Origin: Variovorax boronicumulans
Lineage (GTDB): Bacteria > Pseudomonadota > Gammaproteobacteria > Burkholderiales > Burkholderiaceae_C
Direction: 5' to 3'
Length of the DNA: 64,000 bases
Assembly (NCBI RefSeq): GCF_019352895.1
Contig: NZ_JAAAFX010000004.1
Coordinates: 1,759,286 to 1,823,285, forward strand
Part shown: positions 35,165 through 44,560 of the stretch, in pieces
How positions within the stretch are numbered: the first letter of the stretch is position 1
Layout: each line of letters begins with the position of its first letter
Translations under genes and position numbers: made by a program
The notes under the pieces: model-generated
Database searches by the model: none
What the model was told of the DNA's origin: nothing
Seen by the model: only the letters and a program-made list of their open reading frames with translations

Positions 35165-36102
35165 AGTTCCGCCTCGAGCGCATCGAGGAACATCGCCGGC
35201 ACGTCGAAACCGGTCTGGTCGGTGATCTCCTGGAAGCAGGTCGGGCTGGTCACGTTGATCTCGGTGACCGAATCGCCGATCACGTCGAGCCCGATCAGCA
35301 GCAGTCCGCGCGGCGCGAGCGCGCGGCCCACGGTCTCGGCGATCTCGCGGTTGCGCGCGGTCAGCGGCTGGGCCACGCCCTTGCCGCCGGCCGCCAGGTT
35401 GCCGCGCACCTCGGTGCCCTGCGGAATGCGCGCCAGCACGAAGGGCGCGGGCTCGCCGCCGATGATCAGGATGCGCTTGTCGCCCTCGACGATCTGCGGC
35501 ACGAAGCGCTGCACCATGATGGTCTCGGCGCCGCCCTTGTTGAGGGTTTCGACGATCGAGCCCAGGTTGAGCGCGTCCTGCCGCACGCGGAAGATGCCCA
35601 TGCCGCCCATGCCGTCGAGCGGCTTGAGGATGATGTCGCCGTGCTCGGCATGGAAGTCCTTGACCGACTCGGCGCTGCGCGTGACCAGCGTGGGCGTGGT
35701 GAATTGCGGAAACTCCATGATCGCGAGCTTCTCGGGGTGGTCGCGCAGCGCGCGCGGCTTGTTCACCACCTTCGCGCCTTCGCGCTCGGCCTGTTCGAGC
35801 AGGTGCGTGGCGTAGATGTACTCGGCGTCGAAGGGCGGGTCCTTGCGCATCAGCACGCCGTCGAAATCCTTGAGCGCGCGGGTCTCGGTGATGTCGACCG
35901 TGAACCAGTCGATGGGGTCGCCGGTCAGCGTGATCTGGCGCACGGTGGCCGTCACCTGGCCGCCCGAAACCCACTGCAGGTCTTCGGGCAGGCAGGCCGC
36001 GATGCGATGGCCGCGCTGCTGCGCCTCGCGCATCATCGAGAAGGTGGTGTCCTTGTAGATCTTGAATTGATCGAGCGGGTCGGCGACGAAGAGGAGGTTC
36101 AT
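35149..36102 (-). CDS. gshB: Glutathione synthetase
   Basis: 317 residues (E. coli 316). An ATP-grasp ligase joining gamma-glutamylcysteine and glycine. It shows the N-terminal LFVADPLDQFKIYKDTTFSM, the glycine-rich loop KPLDGMGGMGIFRV, and NVTSPTCFQEI near the end with the metal-binding Asn. ATG 36102 overlaps the benE stop (ATGA), so the two are translationally coupled. Its partner gshA is 20 kb away on the same strand; the RTX operon now lies between them. Its last codons lie inside the terminator hairpin of the convergent TonB receptor gene. Confidence 0.96.
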   Translation of the reverse strand: MNLLFVADPLDQFKIYKDTTFSMMREAQQRGHRIAACLPEDLQWVSGGQVTATVRQITLTGDPIDWFTVDITETRALKDFDGVLMRKDPPFDAEYIYATHLLEQAEREGAKVVNKPRALRDHPEKLAIMEFPQFTTPTLVTRSAESVKDFHAEHGDIILKPLDGMGGMGIFRVRQDALNLGSIVETLNKGGAETIMVQRFVPQIVEGDKRILIIGGEPAPFVLARIPQGTEVRGNLAAGGKGVAQPLTARNREIAETVGRALAPRGLLLIGLDVIGDSVTEINVTSPTCFQEITDQTGFDVPAMFLDALEAELKKGP

Positions 36103-37349
36103 GGTGTCTTTCCGGCGACGCGTTCGGCCGCCTTGCTTTCTTGCCTGATCTTGCAGGCAGGCGCGATGTCCTTGCCGGCCACGGCCTTTTTGCCGAGCTG
36201 CTGGATCGCCAGCGCCAGCGCGCCGGCCACCACGCCCCAGAAGGCCGAACCGATGCCCGCGATCGTCACGCCCGAGAGCGTGACCAGGAAGGTGATCAGC
36301 GCGGCCTCGCGGTGCGACTCGTCGCGCACCGCCGCGGCCAGGCCGCCGCCGATGGTGCCCAGCAGCGCGAGCCCGGCGATGGCGGCGACCAGTTCCTTGG
36401 GGAAGGCCGTGAGCAGGCCGGTGACCGCGGCACCGAACAGGCCGATCACCACATAGATCGCGCCGCAGCTCACGGCGGCGGTGTAGCGCCGGGCCGGGTC
36501 TTCGTGCGCCTCGCGGCCCATGCAGATGGCGGCCGTGATCGCGCTCAGGTTGAGCGCGTAGCCGCCGAAGGGCGCGAACACCAGCGTGACCAGGCCACTC
36601 ATCGTGATGAGCTTGGACACCGGCATGTCGTAGCCGGCCGCGCGGATCGCCGCCACGCCGGGCAGGTTCTGCGAGGCCATGGTCACGACGAACAGCGGCA
36701 GCGCCAGACTCACGGCCGCCTGCCAGGTGAAGACCGGCATCACGAACACCGGCATCGCCAGGCTGAAGTGCACCGACGACCACGCCAGCTGCCCGCGCAA
36801 CGCCGCATAGACGATGGCCACCAGCAAGGTCAGCGGTACCGCATAGCGCGGCACGAGCCGCTTTCCGAGCAGGTAGGTGGCGAGCATCAGCAGCACCAGC
36901 GGCAGCGCGGTCTGCGCCGCGGTGAAGGCCGAGAGCCCGAAGCGCGCCAGCACGCCGGCCAGCAGCGCCGAGGCCAGGGCCATCGGGATCTTGTTCATCA
37001 CACGTTCGAACAGGCCGGAAGCGCCCGACAGCGTGATCAGCAGCGCGCAGACGATGAAGGCACCGACCGCCTCCCCCATGCCGTAGCCCGCGCCGGCCGT
37101 GGCCAGCACGGCCGCACCCGGCGTGCTCCAGGCGATCATCACGGGCTTGCGCAGCCACAGCGAGGGCAGCGCACTGGCCAGCCCCATGCCCAGGCCCAGC
37201 GCCCACATCCACGAGGCGATCATCTCCGGCGTCGCACCGAAGGCCTGCGCGGCCTGGAACACGATCGCCACCGAGCTGGTGAAGCCCACGAGCACCGCGA
37301 CGAAGCCCGCGGTGAAGGCCGACAGGCTCAGGTCTTTGAAAAATCGCAT
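36099..37349 (-). CDS. benE: Benzoate/H+ symporter BenE family
   Basis: 416 residues with about twelve membrane helices. The opening FKDLSLSAFTAGFVAVLVGFTSSVAIVFQ and GATPEMIASWMWALGLGMGL, split here, are characteristic of BenE. LPLFVVTMASQNLPGVAAIR and PFGGYALNLSAITAAICMG are the signature loops of the family. It imports benzoate or related aromatics in characterised members. Lacking ben/cat genes nearby, the actual substrate here is uncertain. Its start is only 42 nt downstream of the RTX stop codon, so it may be read through from the RTX operon. It overlaps gshB by 4 nt. Confidence 0.88.
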   Translation of the reverse strand: MRFFKDLSLSAFTAGFVAVLVGFTSSVAIVFQAAQAFGATPEMIASWMWALGLGMGLASALPSLWLRKPVMIAWSTPGAAVLATAGAGYGMGEAVGAFIVCALLITLSGASGLFERVMNKIPMALASALLAGVLARFGLSAFTAAQTALPLVLLMLATYLLGKRLVPRYAVPLTLLVAIVYAALRGQLAWSSVHFSLAMPVFVMPVFTWQAAVSLALPLFVVTMASQNLPGVAAIRAAGYDMPVSKLITMSGLVTLVFAPFGGYALNLSAITAAICMGREAHEDPARRYTAAVSCGAIYVVIGLFGAAVTGLLTAFPKELVAAIAGLALLGTIGGGLAAAVRDESHREAALITFLVTLSGVTIAGIGSAFWGVVAGALALAIQQLGKKAVAGKDIAPACKIRQESKAAERVAGKTP

Positions 37350-37391
37350 GCGGGGATTGTGCCGTCAGGCAGGCCACCCGCTTGCGCCCCT

Positions 37392-40300
37392 CTATTGCCA
37401 GTTCGCAGCGATCACCTGACCCAGGCTTTCTCGATAGTCTGGGGGCAGCGTGGTCTGCCCTGCCGCGGGCGGAGCAAACCCTGCCATCGCGTCGACCAGT
37501 GCTTGAATTCGGCTGTCGAGAATGGACGCACCGTCCGCAGTCACGATTCGCTCCACGTGGTGTTGGTTTCCGAGATACCAATCGGCGACGGTCATGCTGT
37601 CACGAGTCCCGATGACCGAGAGTTGCAGGTCGTTGCCGACTTGTCGCATCCATAGTTGGTCCATCGCAATGCCGGCACCCAACTGCACGGTATCGACCAC
37701 ATCCGGCGTTGCATCGTCTTCCACCAAGCGATCCGCGCCTCCACCCAGCGTAAGCAGGTACGTATCGTCGCCCGCGCCTCCGAAGAGCATGTCATCGCCA
37801 GCACCTCCGTCCAGCACGTCGTTGCCGCCGAAGCCCTCCAACGTGTCGGCTCCGGCCGTACCCACCAAGGTTTCGTCCGCATTGGCTGCCGCTTTGAGCT
37901 GCGCCGTGCCCCACACCGTGCCGTCGGCAAACCTCACCTGCTCCACGCCATAGCCCGGACTGTTCCAAGGCGATGGCGTCAGACCCAGGTCGAGCGTGAT
38001 CGCCTGGCCAGTGGCTCGATCGATGATCCTGTCGTCTGCGCGACCCGTGCCTGCCGCCACGCGAATGTCGCTCGCATTCAGGTCCAGGAGTTCCAGCGTG
38101 TCGCAGTCGTCGGAGCCCATCTCCATGATGCGGTCGTTGCCATCACCGGAACGGTAGCGGTAGGTGTCGTTGCCACCGCCGCCGTACAGGGTGTCGTCGC
38201 CCCGGCCTCCATCGAGGATGTCATTGCCGATGTCGCCCTCCAGAAATTCACTGTCCAACGTGCCGACATAGACGCCTGCATTGTCTTGCGCGGCATTCTG
38301 CAGGTCTGCAGCACTCCACGCGCTGCCATCAGCAAACAGAACGCGCTCGATCACTGCCGGACCGTCCGTGCCCGCAGGGATTGCGCTGGAAAAACTCAGG
38401 CTTTGACCTGTCTGCTTGTCAAATAGCACCAATTCGCCGGTTTCAGGCCGGCGTCGAACCCAGATATCTTCGACATTCAGATCGGTCAGTACGATGGTGT
38501 CGACCCCACCGCGCTCCCCAATGCGGTCATTGCCTTGATGCCGTCCCCAGAGGTAGGTATCGTCGCCTTGACCGCCATAGAGCGCGTCGTTGCCGACGCC
38601 GCCGATCAAGGTGTCAGCACCGTCCCCGCCGATCAGCACGTCGTTGCCGGCGCCGCCCTCCAGGATGTTGCCCGCATGGTTGGCCGTGATGACGTTGTCA
38701 AGATCGTTGCCGATGCCATGTCTTGCGGACCCGAAAAGCTCAAGATTTTCGACGTTGGCGCCCAACCGATAGTCCAAGAAGGCTCGGACCGTGTCCACGC
38801 CCCATTGACCGCCAGCAAAGCCCTCGTGGCCCAACGCGTTGAACCCGGTTGGATCGGGCCTGTTGTCGGCGCCGAATCCGCTGGGCGAGGCATCGGAAGG
38901 TCGCGCACCATCGGCAAACTCCAGGACCACATCACCCGCATTGTCCACGACATAAGTATCGTTTCCGGCACCGCCCGACATGAAATCTGCGCCAACGCCA
39001 CCATCCAGCAAGTTGTCCCCCTGGTTGCCGTAGAGTGCGTTGTCCAGCACGTTGCCCTTGGCGCCGATATCGTCGGAGCCAGCCAAAAGTACGTTCTCCA
39101 CGTTCCTGGCAGCACGGACAGTGACATATGCCACCATCGTATCGATGCCGCCATTCACGCCCTCGATGACCACATCGAGTTCATTGCCGACGACGAACAC
39201 ATCGTTGCCCCCATCACCCTGCAATCGGTCAGCGCCATTGCCGCCGTACAACCAGTCGTTGCCTGCACCGCCGTACAGCATGTCGACGCCATCTCCACCG
39301 TAGATCAGGTCATCGCCGTCGCCTCCAGAAATAGAGTCGTTGCCATCGTCGCCCGAGACGAAGTCGTCACCGTCTCCAGCCAGGATGAAGTCGTTGCCCT
39401 TGCCGCCCCAGAGCTGATCGGCACCGAGCCCGCCATCCAGCACATCGTCACCCGAGTCGCCGTAGATCACATCGTCACCGCCGGCACCCCACACCTTGTC
39501 GTTTCCGGCACCTGCGTAAATTCGATCCGCAGCGTCACTGCCTTGAATACGGTCGTTTCCGGCGCCCGTAGATACCGCTGCACCGCCTTCGACTGCGGTC
39601 ACAAAGTCATCTGGACTTGAGGTGGCCTGCTCCGTGCCTCCCGCGAACTTCACGTCGTCAAGCAGGCCAACCGAACCATCAACGCGCGTGTACTTGCCAA
39701 TACCGTAGATGGTGTTTCCCGACACCTCGCTCGCCACCTGATTGCTCGTCAGCGAGATCGACGTGATGCCCCGCTGACCGAGGGTCAACAGTTCGCCAGC
39801 GGTCTGCAGACCGTCTTCGTCGGCGTCTTGCCAGATATAAAAGCGGGCCCACTTTTCGTCCGCCGCAGACAGTTGTCCATCCTTGTTGGTATCGAAGGCA
39901 CGCAGCCCTTCGAGATCCGTTTGCGCGCCGGGCAGATAGCCCTTGAACCGAATCTCATCACGCTGACTGATGCGACCGTCATTGTTCGCGTCATAGGCGA
40001 GAAGACCGTCCGCACCAGAAATCCATCCCGTCCGCTGCCGCGTTCCGTTGCCCGCAAAGTCGTAGAACGCATGAGATTCGCGCGACGAGATAAAGCGGAA
40101 ACCATTCCCGTTGAGATCGATCACCACTGGCGCGCCTTCTCCGCCTTCTCCGCCTTCTCCGCCTTCTCCGCCTTCTCCACCTTCTCCCTCGCCCTCGCCC
40201 TCGCCCTCGCCTTCACTTTCTGCTTCTGCTTCTGCTTCTGCTTCTGCTTCTGCCTCCGTCTCCGTCTCCGTCTCCGTCTCCGTCTCCGTCTCCGTCTCCG

Positions 40301-43300
40301 TCTCCGTTTCAGTTTCAGTTTCAGTTTCAGTTTCAGTTTCAGTTTCTGTCTCTGTCTCTGTCTCTGTCTCTGTTTCCGTTTCCGTCTCGGTCTCGGTCTC
40401 GTCGCCATCGCCATCGCCATCACCATCACCATCACCATCGCCATCGCCATCGGCACTGGCACTGGCATCGCCGTCGGTAGCGCTCCCTGCATCGCCGCCC
40501 GGCCCATCTGGCCCACCCTCGCCCTCGCCATACCATGCGCCGCTCCCGGTATCGTCGTTGGTGACGACCACCTTGAGGTCGGTGGAAGCTCCGTGGCTGT
40601 CGCTCACACGAACGACAAACGCATCGTCAGCGCCACCGATAGCGGAATGAACATAGCGCCAGGCGCCGGTTCGACTGTCGAACGACAGCACACCGTTGCG
40701 CGTGCTCTCCACCAAACGGTAGGACAAGGTGTCGGAGGGGCCATCTGCATCAGTTGCCGTCACTGCACCTTGATGCGGGGTATCCACAGAGACCAATTGC
40801 CATTGCGAAGGCGGCCCGCTGAACACGCCCGTTTCACCCGATCCCCAGTACATTGCGCCGTCCTTGAAGCCGATCCAGCCGCTGATGTCGCCCAGGCTCG
40901 ACGGTGCGAAAGCAACGACGCCATCACCACTCACAACGCTGCCGAGCTTCGCATCGCCGGGCACCGAATAGCGGACCGTGTTGGCGCCATCTCCACTGTT
41001 ATCCACCACGGTGGTCTGTACCAGGTCTTCCCACCGGGCAAGCCGAGTTCCCGTCTTGCTCATCGCTATCGGAGCATCATTCACGCCCACCACATCGACG
41101 ACCGCTGTGGCCACGCTGGTCTGGCCGGACGCGCCGACAACGCTGTAGCTGAAGGTCGCCAGGCCGTTGAAATTCTCCAAGGGGGTAAAGGTCACCGTGC
41201 GGCGCTGGGCATCGAAGACCGCCGAGCCCCCAGCGGCAGAAACGAGTGCACCGAAACTCAGTGCTTCCGCGCCATGATCGTTGCCGAGCAACTGATCGAC
41301 GCTCACGACGATTGCCGTGTCCTCCAGGCCGTCCATCAACTCATCCACCGCGATCACGCTTCCGTCTGCGCTGGCATGCGTATGGGCATTGCGAACGGAC
41401 GCCTCTCCGGACTTTCCAAAATCATAAAGCGACGTCGGCAACAGGCTCGCGGCACCGCCCTCCTCAACGATCAACAGGCTGTTGCCCGCCATTTGGGTGA
41501 GAAAGCCCGCGCTGTCGGCCTTCAAGGCAGTGCTTGCCATCGTGCGGCCCACCCCGCCCATCGTGAAGGTACCCGCACCGATGTCGAGCGTCTCGATACC
41601 CCGCTGCGCCAAGGTGCGCAGTTCCTGATCCTGAATCTGGCCATCGTGGTTGATGTCCCGCCAGATCTTCAGGTGCGAGAAGACCTCGTCGCTCGCGGTG
41701 ATGAGGCCATCGCCGTTCGCATCGATCTCGTCCAATGCGTGCAACCCGCGTTGCGTCATGTCGACGCGCGAATCGCTGAACATTTCGTGTCCACCCTTGA
41801 TGACGCCGTCGCCATCGCGATCCAGCACCAGGATGCCGTCGCGCGGCCCGATCCAATCGGTTTCCTCGGCAAAACCGTCGTCGTCCACATCAAACAAAAC
41901 ACCGCCGCTCACCTCCTTGCCCGTGACATGGATGCCATTGCCATCGAGATCCAGAACGATGGGACGTGCCACTTGGCTCGAGGACACCGCCGCATCTCCA
42001 GGATTTGTGCTGCGCAGTTGCCCCTGGGCCTGCGCGCGCTGCAAGGTAGTCAGCCCTGCCAGCGCCGCACCGCGCGCAATCTGCGCATCGACCGTCTTGA
42101 CCATCCAGATCGGCGCAACCGCCTCGGCATCAAACGCAGCCTCGATGAACTGCAGCGGCAGGCCCTTGAAGAAATCGGGGCTGTTGGCGACCTCTCCATG
42201 CAATGCGATGTCTCCTGGAGCAGCCCGCTCCCCAGGTACGCCGATGAAGTTGCCGTCCTGATCGAAGCTGCGCGCAAACACCGCGCCGGTTTCGACGTCG
42301 TGCCAGACCAAGGTGTAGGAAGCCTCCCCACCGGAACCCGAGAACTCCAGCCAGGGCAGGCGGCTGGCAATGAGGCCCATGCCCTTGGCGTCGGTCAGCG
42401 TGCCTTCCAGTGCCCCGATCAAATGGTTCATGGCACCCAGCGCTCCCGCATCCCCGCCATCCTGCGCCCAGGCCACTTGCGCATGCACGCGCTCACCGTC
42501 CCCGTTGCTGACAGCTATCGCCGTGCCTGCCGGCTCCGGATCGTCCTGGAACAGGCTGTAGACGATCGCGACGGCCGCGATCACCCACCCGACCGGTCCC
42601 GCCCAGGCAAAGCCCGCCAGGTCCAGGATGGCCAGGCCCGATGTCACGATCCCCACCTCGTCGCCCTTGGCAATCGCATTGATCAGGCTGAGATAGGGAA
42701 TGGCCTCGGCCAGACCGTTCGCTGCGCCATTCACGAAGCTCTGTGTTTCAACCAGTTGCGCGGCCGCTTCATAGCTCCCGTTCGCCAACAGGTCCGCGAT
42801 CTGGCTGGAAAGCACCTTGTCCATCAACGCCAGGCTGTTCTTCGCCAGAATGGCGCCGCTGTTGATGGCGCCCAAGGTGTCGCCACGCCCCAGCGCATCG
42901 CGCAAGCCGATCGCCGCATTGAGGGTGCCCAGCGCGTTCGACAGATCCGCCAGCAAAGGGGAATCGGATTGCAGGATCGGCCGCCCTTGAGCGTCCAGCA
43001 CTGGCGCACCATTCGCGTCGAGTTCGGCATGTCGCAGCAGACTGGCGGCAATGCCGAACACACCCGTCGCGATCGGCAAGGGCTTGCCACTGCGCAACCC
43101 TGCGATCAGGCTCTGCACGCTGGTGAGCGCATCACCGAAGCGCTGCGCGTTGGCTGAGGTGTACCAATCTGCCCCGCCGACCTCGCTGCCAGGCACTGCG
43201 GCGAATCCGTCAGCGTCGCCGGCATCGGCGGCCACGATCAACTGGTTCACGGCGCCCGCGCCTTCGCCGCGCCAGTAGCCGGCGAGGTCGACATCGAGTT

Positions 43301-44558
43301 CGGCGAAGGCCGCATTTACCGTCTCGGCGTCGAGCGGTGGCTGTCCATCGATCGACACAATGCCTTTGAGCGTGAATCCGCCATCGGGATCGAAGTCAGC
43401 GTCGAAGACGACCGTTCGGCCGTTGCGGGTTTCGGTGACGGTGCCGGTGGTGCCATCGCGCGCGAAGCTTCCATCGTGAATCGATGTGCCCGTCGCATCG
43501 GTGGCGTGCAGCGTGCCGCTGCCATCGGGCCGCGTCGTAGTCGTGAGCGTCGACCCATCGTCGTAACGCTGGATAACGGCCGTCCTCAGGAGCACGCCAG
43601 CGCCATCGGTGACCGACGTGATGAACGACCCGTCTGTCTTGGCAACCGTATCGCTTTTTTGGTAGATCGCGCCATCCGCATCGAAATCGAGATCGGTGCG
43701 GTCTCCGTTCTCGTAGACGATGCTCGCGCTCGACGAGTTGTCGTCGTACATCACCGGATCGGCCACCTCGTAGCCCATGGCGTTGTAGGTCTGGCGGGCG
43801 TGAGCGAGGTAGGCCTTGCCCTCATCCGTGTCTTTCAACTGCAGCGTTTTCAGCACGTACGCAAGGGCGGTCTCCCGGTACGAATGCCCGTCGTAGGCCG
43901 CCATCTCCTTGCATGAGTTGTCGACGATGTAGTTTGATCGCGCGGTGCCGGTCAGCCCCAGTCCGTCGGCCAGGCCTTCGAGGCGCGCGAATTCCTTGTA
44001 CAAAGGATCGGTCGCGAGCGTGGCGCGGTTCGACGCGGTGTACTCGGAGTCCAACCCGGCAAGCTCCTTGCGGAAACGATAGGAGTCGTAGCGCGCGCCA
44101 GCTTCGTCTTTTAGCCATGATTCGACGTAGCGGTCGGCTCGGGCGGTGAGGGAGAGTCCGGCAGGGTTTTCGACGAGTTCCCGCGCGGCAGCACCACGTC
44201 CTCCGATGCGCAATTGAGCACCGTGACCCGCGCCTTCATGGTTCAAATCGTCCACAAACTGGAGGACATTGGCATCGCTGGCACGCGTCAAGTACCCTGC
44301 GTTGACCACGATGAAGCCCGGCCCTTTGGCATTGCCATGAGGATCCTGCTCGGGGTCGACATACATGGCATGCGCCCCCGCTGGAACGGCATCCGTATCA
44401 GTCGCCATCCGGATAACGGTTGCTCCATTCGCCAACGTCTGCCTCAAGGGCTCCAGCGAACTCATTGCCTGGTTGTTAAGCAATTCGAGTGCACGACTCA
44501 ACAGCGAAGCATTCGCGTTGCCGAGTCGGGAAAAGACATTTTTATTGATGGTTGTCAT
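37392..44558 (-). CDS. Giant secreted RTX protein (2388 aa) with HExxxH N-terminus and TE-repeat linker
   Basis: ATG 44558 has AAGGA seven bases upstream. Layout: N-terminal domain with NHEGAGHG (H107, E108, H112) and a downstream Glu (E152 in KDEAGARYD); beta-rich repeats (about 270-420); hydrophobic helices (about 620-672); an FrpC-like calcium module VLDLDGNGI ... LDRDGDGVI (about 867-995); a cadherin/VCBS-like domain (about 1087-1160, ending GVNDAP); a DG/TE/AE/GE/GGE tract (about 1370-1475); a second FrpC-like module (about 1476-1607); some ten or more RTX nonapeptides (GGAGNDxLYGG type, from about 1660) in several blocks; and a C-terminal haemolysin-related tail (DLQLSVIGTRDSMTVADWYL). 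This fits calcium-dependent type I secretion by the HlyB/HlyD encoded upstream. No signal peptide. Activity is unknown; adhesin or toxin/protease are both possible. Confidence 0.9.
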   Translation of the reverse strand: MTTINKNVFSRLGNANASLLSRALELLNNQAMSSLEPLRQTLANGATVIRMATDTDAVPAGAHAMYVDPEQDPHGNAKGPGFIVVNAGYLTRASDANVLQFVDDLNHEGAGHGAQLRIGGRGAAARELVENPAGLSLTARADRYVESWLKDEAGARYDSYRFRKELAGLDSEYTASNRATLATDPLYKEFARLEGLADGLGLTGTARSNYIVDNSCKEMAAYDGHSYRETALAYVLKTLQLKDTDEGKAYLAHARQTYNAMGYEVADPVMYDDNSSSASIVYENGDRTDLDFDADGAIYQKSDTVAKTDGSFITSVTDGAGVLLRTAVIQRYDDGSTLTTTTRPDGSGTLHATDATGTSIHDGSFARDGTTGTVTETRNGRTVVFDADFDPDGGFTLKGIVSIDGQPPLDAETVNAAFAELDVDLAGYWRGEGAGAVNQLIVAADAGDADGFAAVPGSEVGGADWYTSANAQRFGDALTSVQSLIAGLRSGKPLPIATGVFGIAASLLRHAELDANGAPVLDAQGRPILQSDSPLLADLSNALGTLNAAIGLRDALGRGDTLGAINSGAILAKNSLALMDKVLSSQIADLLANGSYEAAAQLVETQSFVNGAANGLAEAIPYLSLINAIAKGDEVGIVTSGLAILDLAGFAWAGPVGWVIAAVAIVYSLFQDDPEPAGTAIAVSNGDGERVHAQVAWAQDGGDAGALGAMNHLIGALEGTLTDAKGMGLIASRLPWLEFSGSGGEASYTLVWHDVETGAVFARSFDQDGNFIGVPGERAAPGDIALHGEVANSPDFFKGLPLQFIEAAFDAEAVAPIWMVKTVDAQIARGAALAGLTTLQRAQAQGQLRSTNPGDAAVSSSQVARPIVLDLDGNGIHVTGKEVSGGVLFDVDDDGFAEETDWIGPRDGILVLDRDGDGVIKGGHEMFSDSRVDMTQRGLHALDEIDANGDGLITASDEVFSHLKIWRDINHDGQIQDQELRTLAQRGIETLDIGAGTFTMGGVGRTMASTALKADSAGFLTQMAGNSLLIVEEGGAASLLPTSLYDFGKSGEASVRNAHTHASADGSVIAVDELMDGLEDTAIVVSVDQLLGNDHGAEALSFGALVSAAGGSAVFDAQRRTVTFTPLENFNGLATFSYSVVGASGQTSVATAVVDVVGVNDAPIAMSKTGTRLARWEDLVQTTVVDNSGDGANTVRYSVPGDAKLGSVVSGDGVVAFAPSSLGDISGWIGFKDGAMYWGSGETGVFSGPPSQWQLVSVDTPHQGAVTATDADGPSDTLSYRLVESTRNGVLSFDSRTGAWRYVHSAIGGADDAFVVRVSDSHGASTDLKVVVTNDDTGSGAWYGEGEGGPDGPGGDAGSATDGDASASADGDGDGDGDGDGDGDGDETETETETETETETETETETETETETETETETETETETETETETETETEAEAEAEAEAEAESEGEGEGEGEGEGGEGGEGGEGGEGGEGAPVVIDLNGNGFRFISSRESHAFYDFAGNGTRQRTGWISGADGLLAYDANNDGRISQRDEIRFKGYLPGAQTDLEGLRAFDTNKDGQLSAADEKWARFYIWQDADEDGLQTAGELLTLGQRGITSISLTSNQVASEVSGNTIYGIGKYTRVDGSVGLLDDVKFAGGTEQATSSPDDFVTAVEGGAAVSTGAGNDRIQGSDAADRIYAGAGNDKVWGAGGDDVIYGDSGDDVLDGGLGADQLWGGKGNDFILAGDGDDFVSGDDGNDSISGGDGDDLIYGGDGVDMLYGGAGNDWLYGGNGADRLQGDGGNDVFVVGNELDVVIEGVNGGIDTMVAYVTVRAARNVENVLLAGSDDIGAKGNVLDNALYGNQGDNLLDGGVGADFMSGGAGNDTYVVDNAGDVVLEFADGARPSDASPSGFGADNRPDPTGFNALGHEGFAGGQWGVDTVRAFLDYRLGANVENLELFGSARHGIGNDLDNVITANHAGNILEGGAGNDVLIGGDGADTLIGGVGNDALYGGQGDDTYLWGRHQGNDRIGERGGVDTIVLTDLNVEDIWVRRRPETGELVLFDKQTGQSLSFSSAIPAGTDGPAVIERVLFADGSAWSAADLQNAAQDNAGVYVGTLDSEFLEGDIGNDILDGGRGDDTLYGGGGNDTYRYRSGDGNDRIMEMGSDDCDTLELLDLNASDIRVAAGTGRADDRIIDRATGQAITLDLGLTPSPWNSPGYGVEQVRFADGTVWGTAQLKAAANADETLVGTAGADTLEGFGGNDVLDGGAGDDMLFGGAGDDTYLLTLGGGADRLVEDDATPDVVDTVQLGAGIAMDQLWMRQVGNDLQLSVIGTRDSMTVADWYLGNQHHVERIVTADGASILDSRIQALVDAMAGFAPPAAGQTTLPPDYRESLGQVIAANWQ
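40136..40452. repeat. Hexanucleotide tandem-repeat tract inside the RTX gene
   Basis: In coding (minus) order it encodes (DG)n, about 25 TE units, (AE)n, (GE)n and (GGE)n. The TE part (about 40255-40402) is built from blocks in which one hexamer is repeated (plus-strand forms GTCTCC, then GTTTCA, then GTCTCT, then GTTTCC/GTCTCG). Synonymous codons are thus homogenised within blocks, the mark of repeat expansion by slippage or unequal recombination. The encoded segment is extremely acidic and must be an extended linker. Confidence 0.9.
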
Positions 44559-44560
44559 GG

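Noticed and set aside
40111-40650. Plus-strand Pro/Ser and Ser/Val repeat protein (179 codons)
   Set aside because: The repeats are simply the reverse complement of the TE/AE/GE-encoding hexamers of the RTX gene; no start context.
39828-43157. A 1109-codon plus-strand open frame opposite the RTX gene
   Set aside because: It is the antisense shadow of the RTX coding frame: repeated Phe/Ser/Leu runs mirror the TE/GE tract and no family pattern or ribosome site is present.
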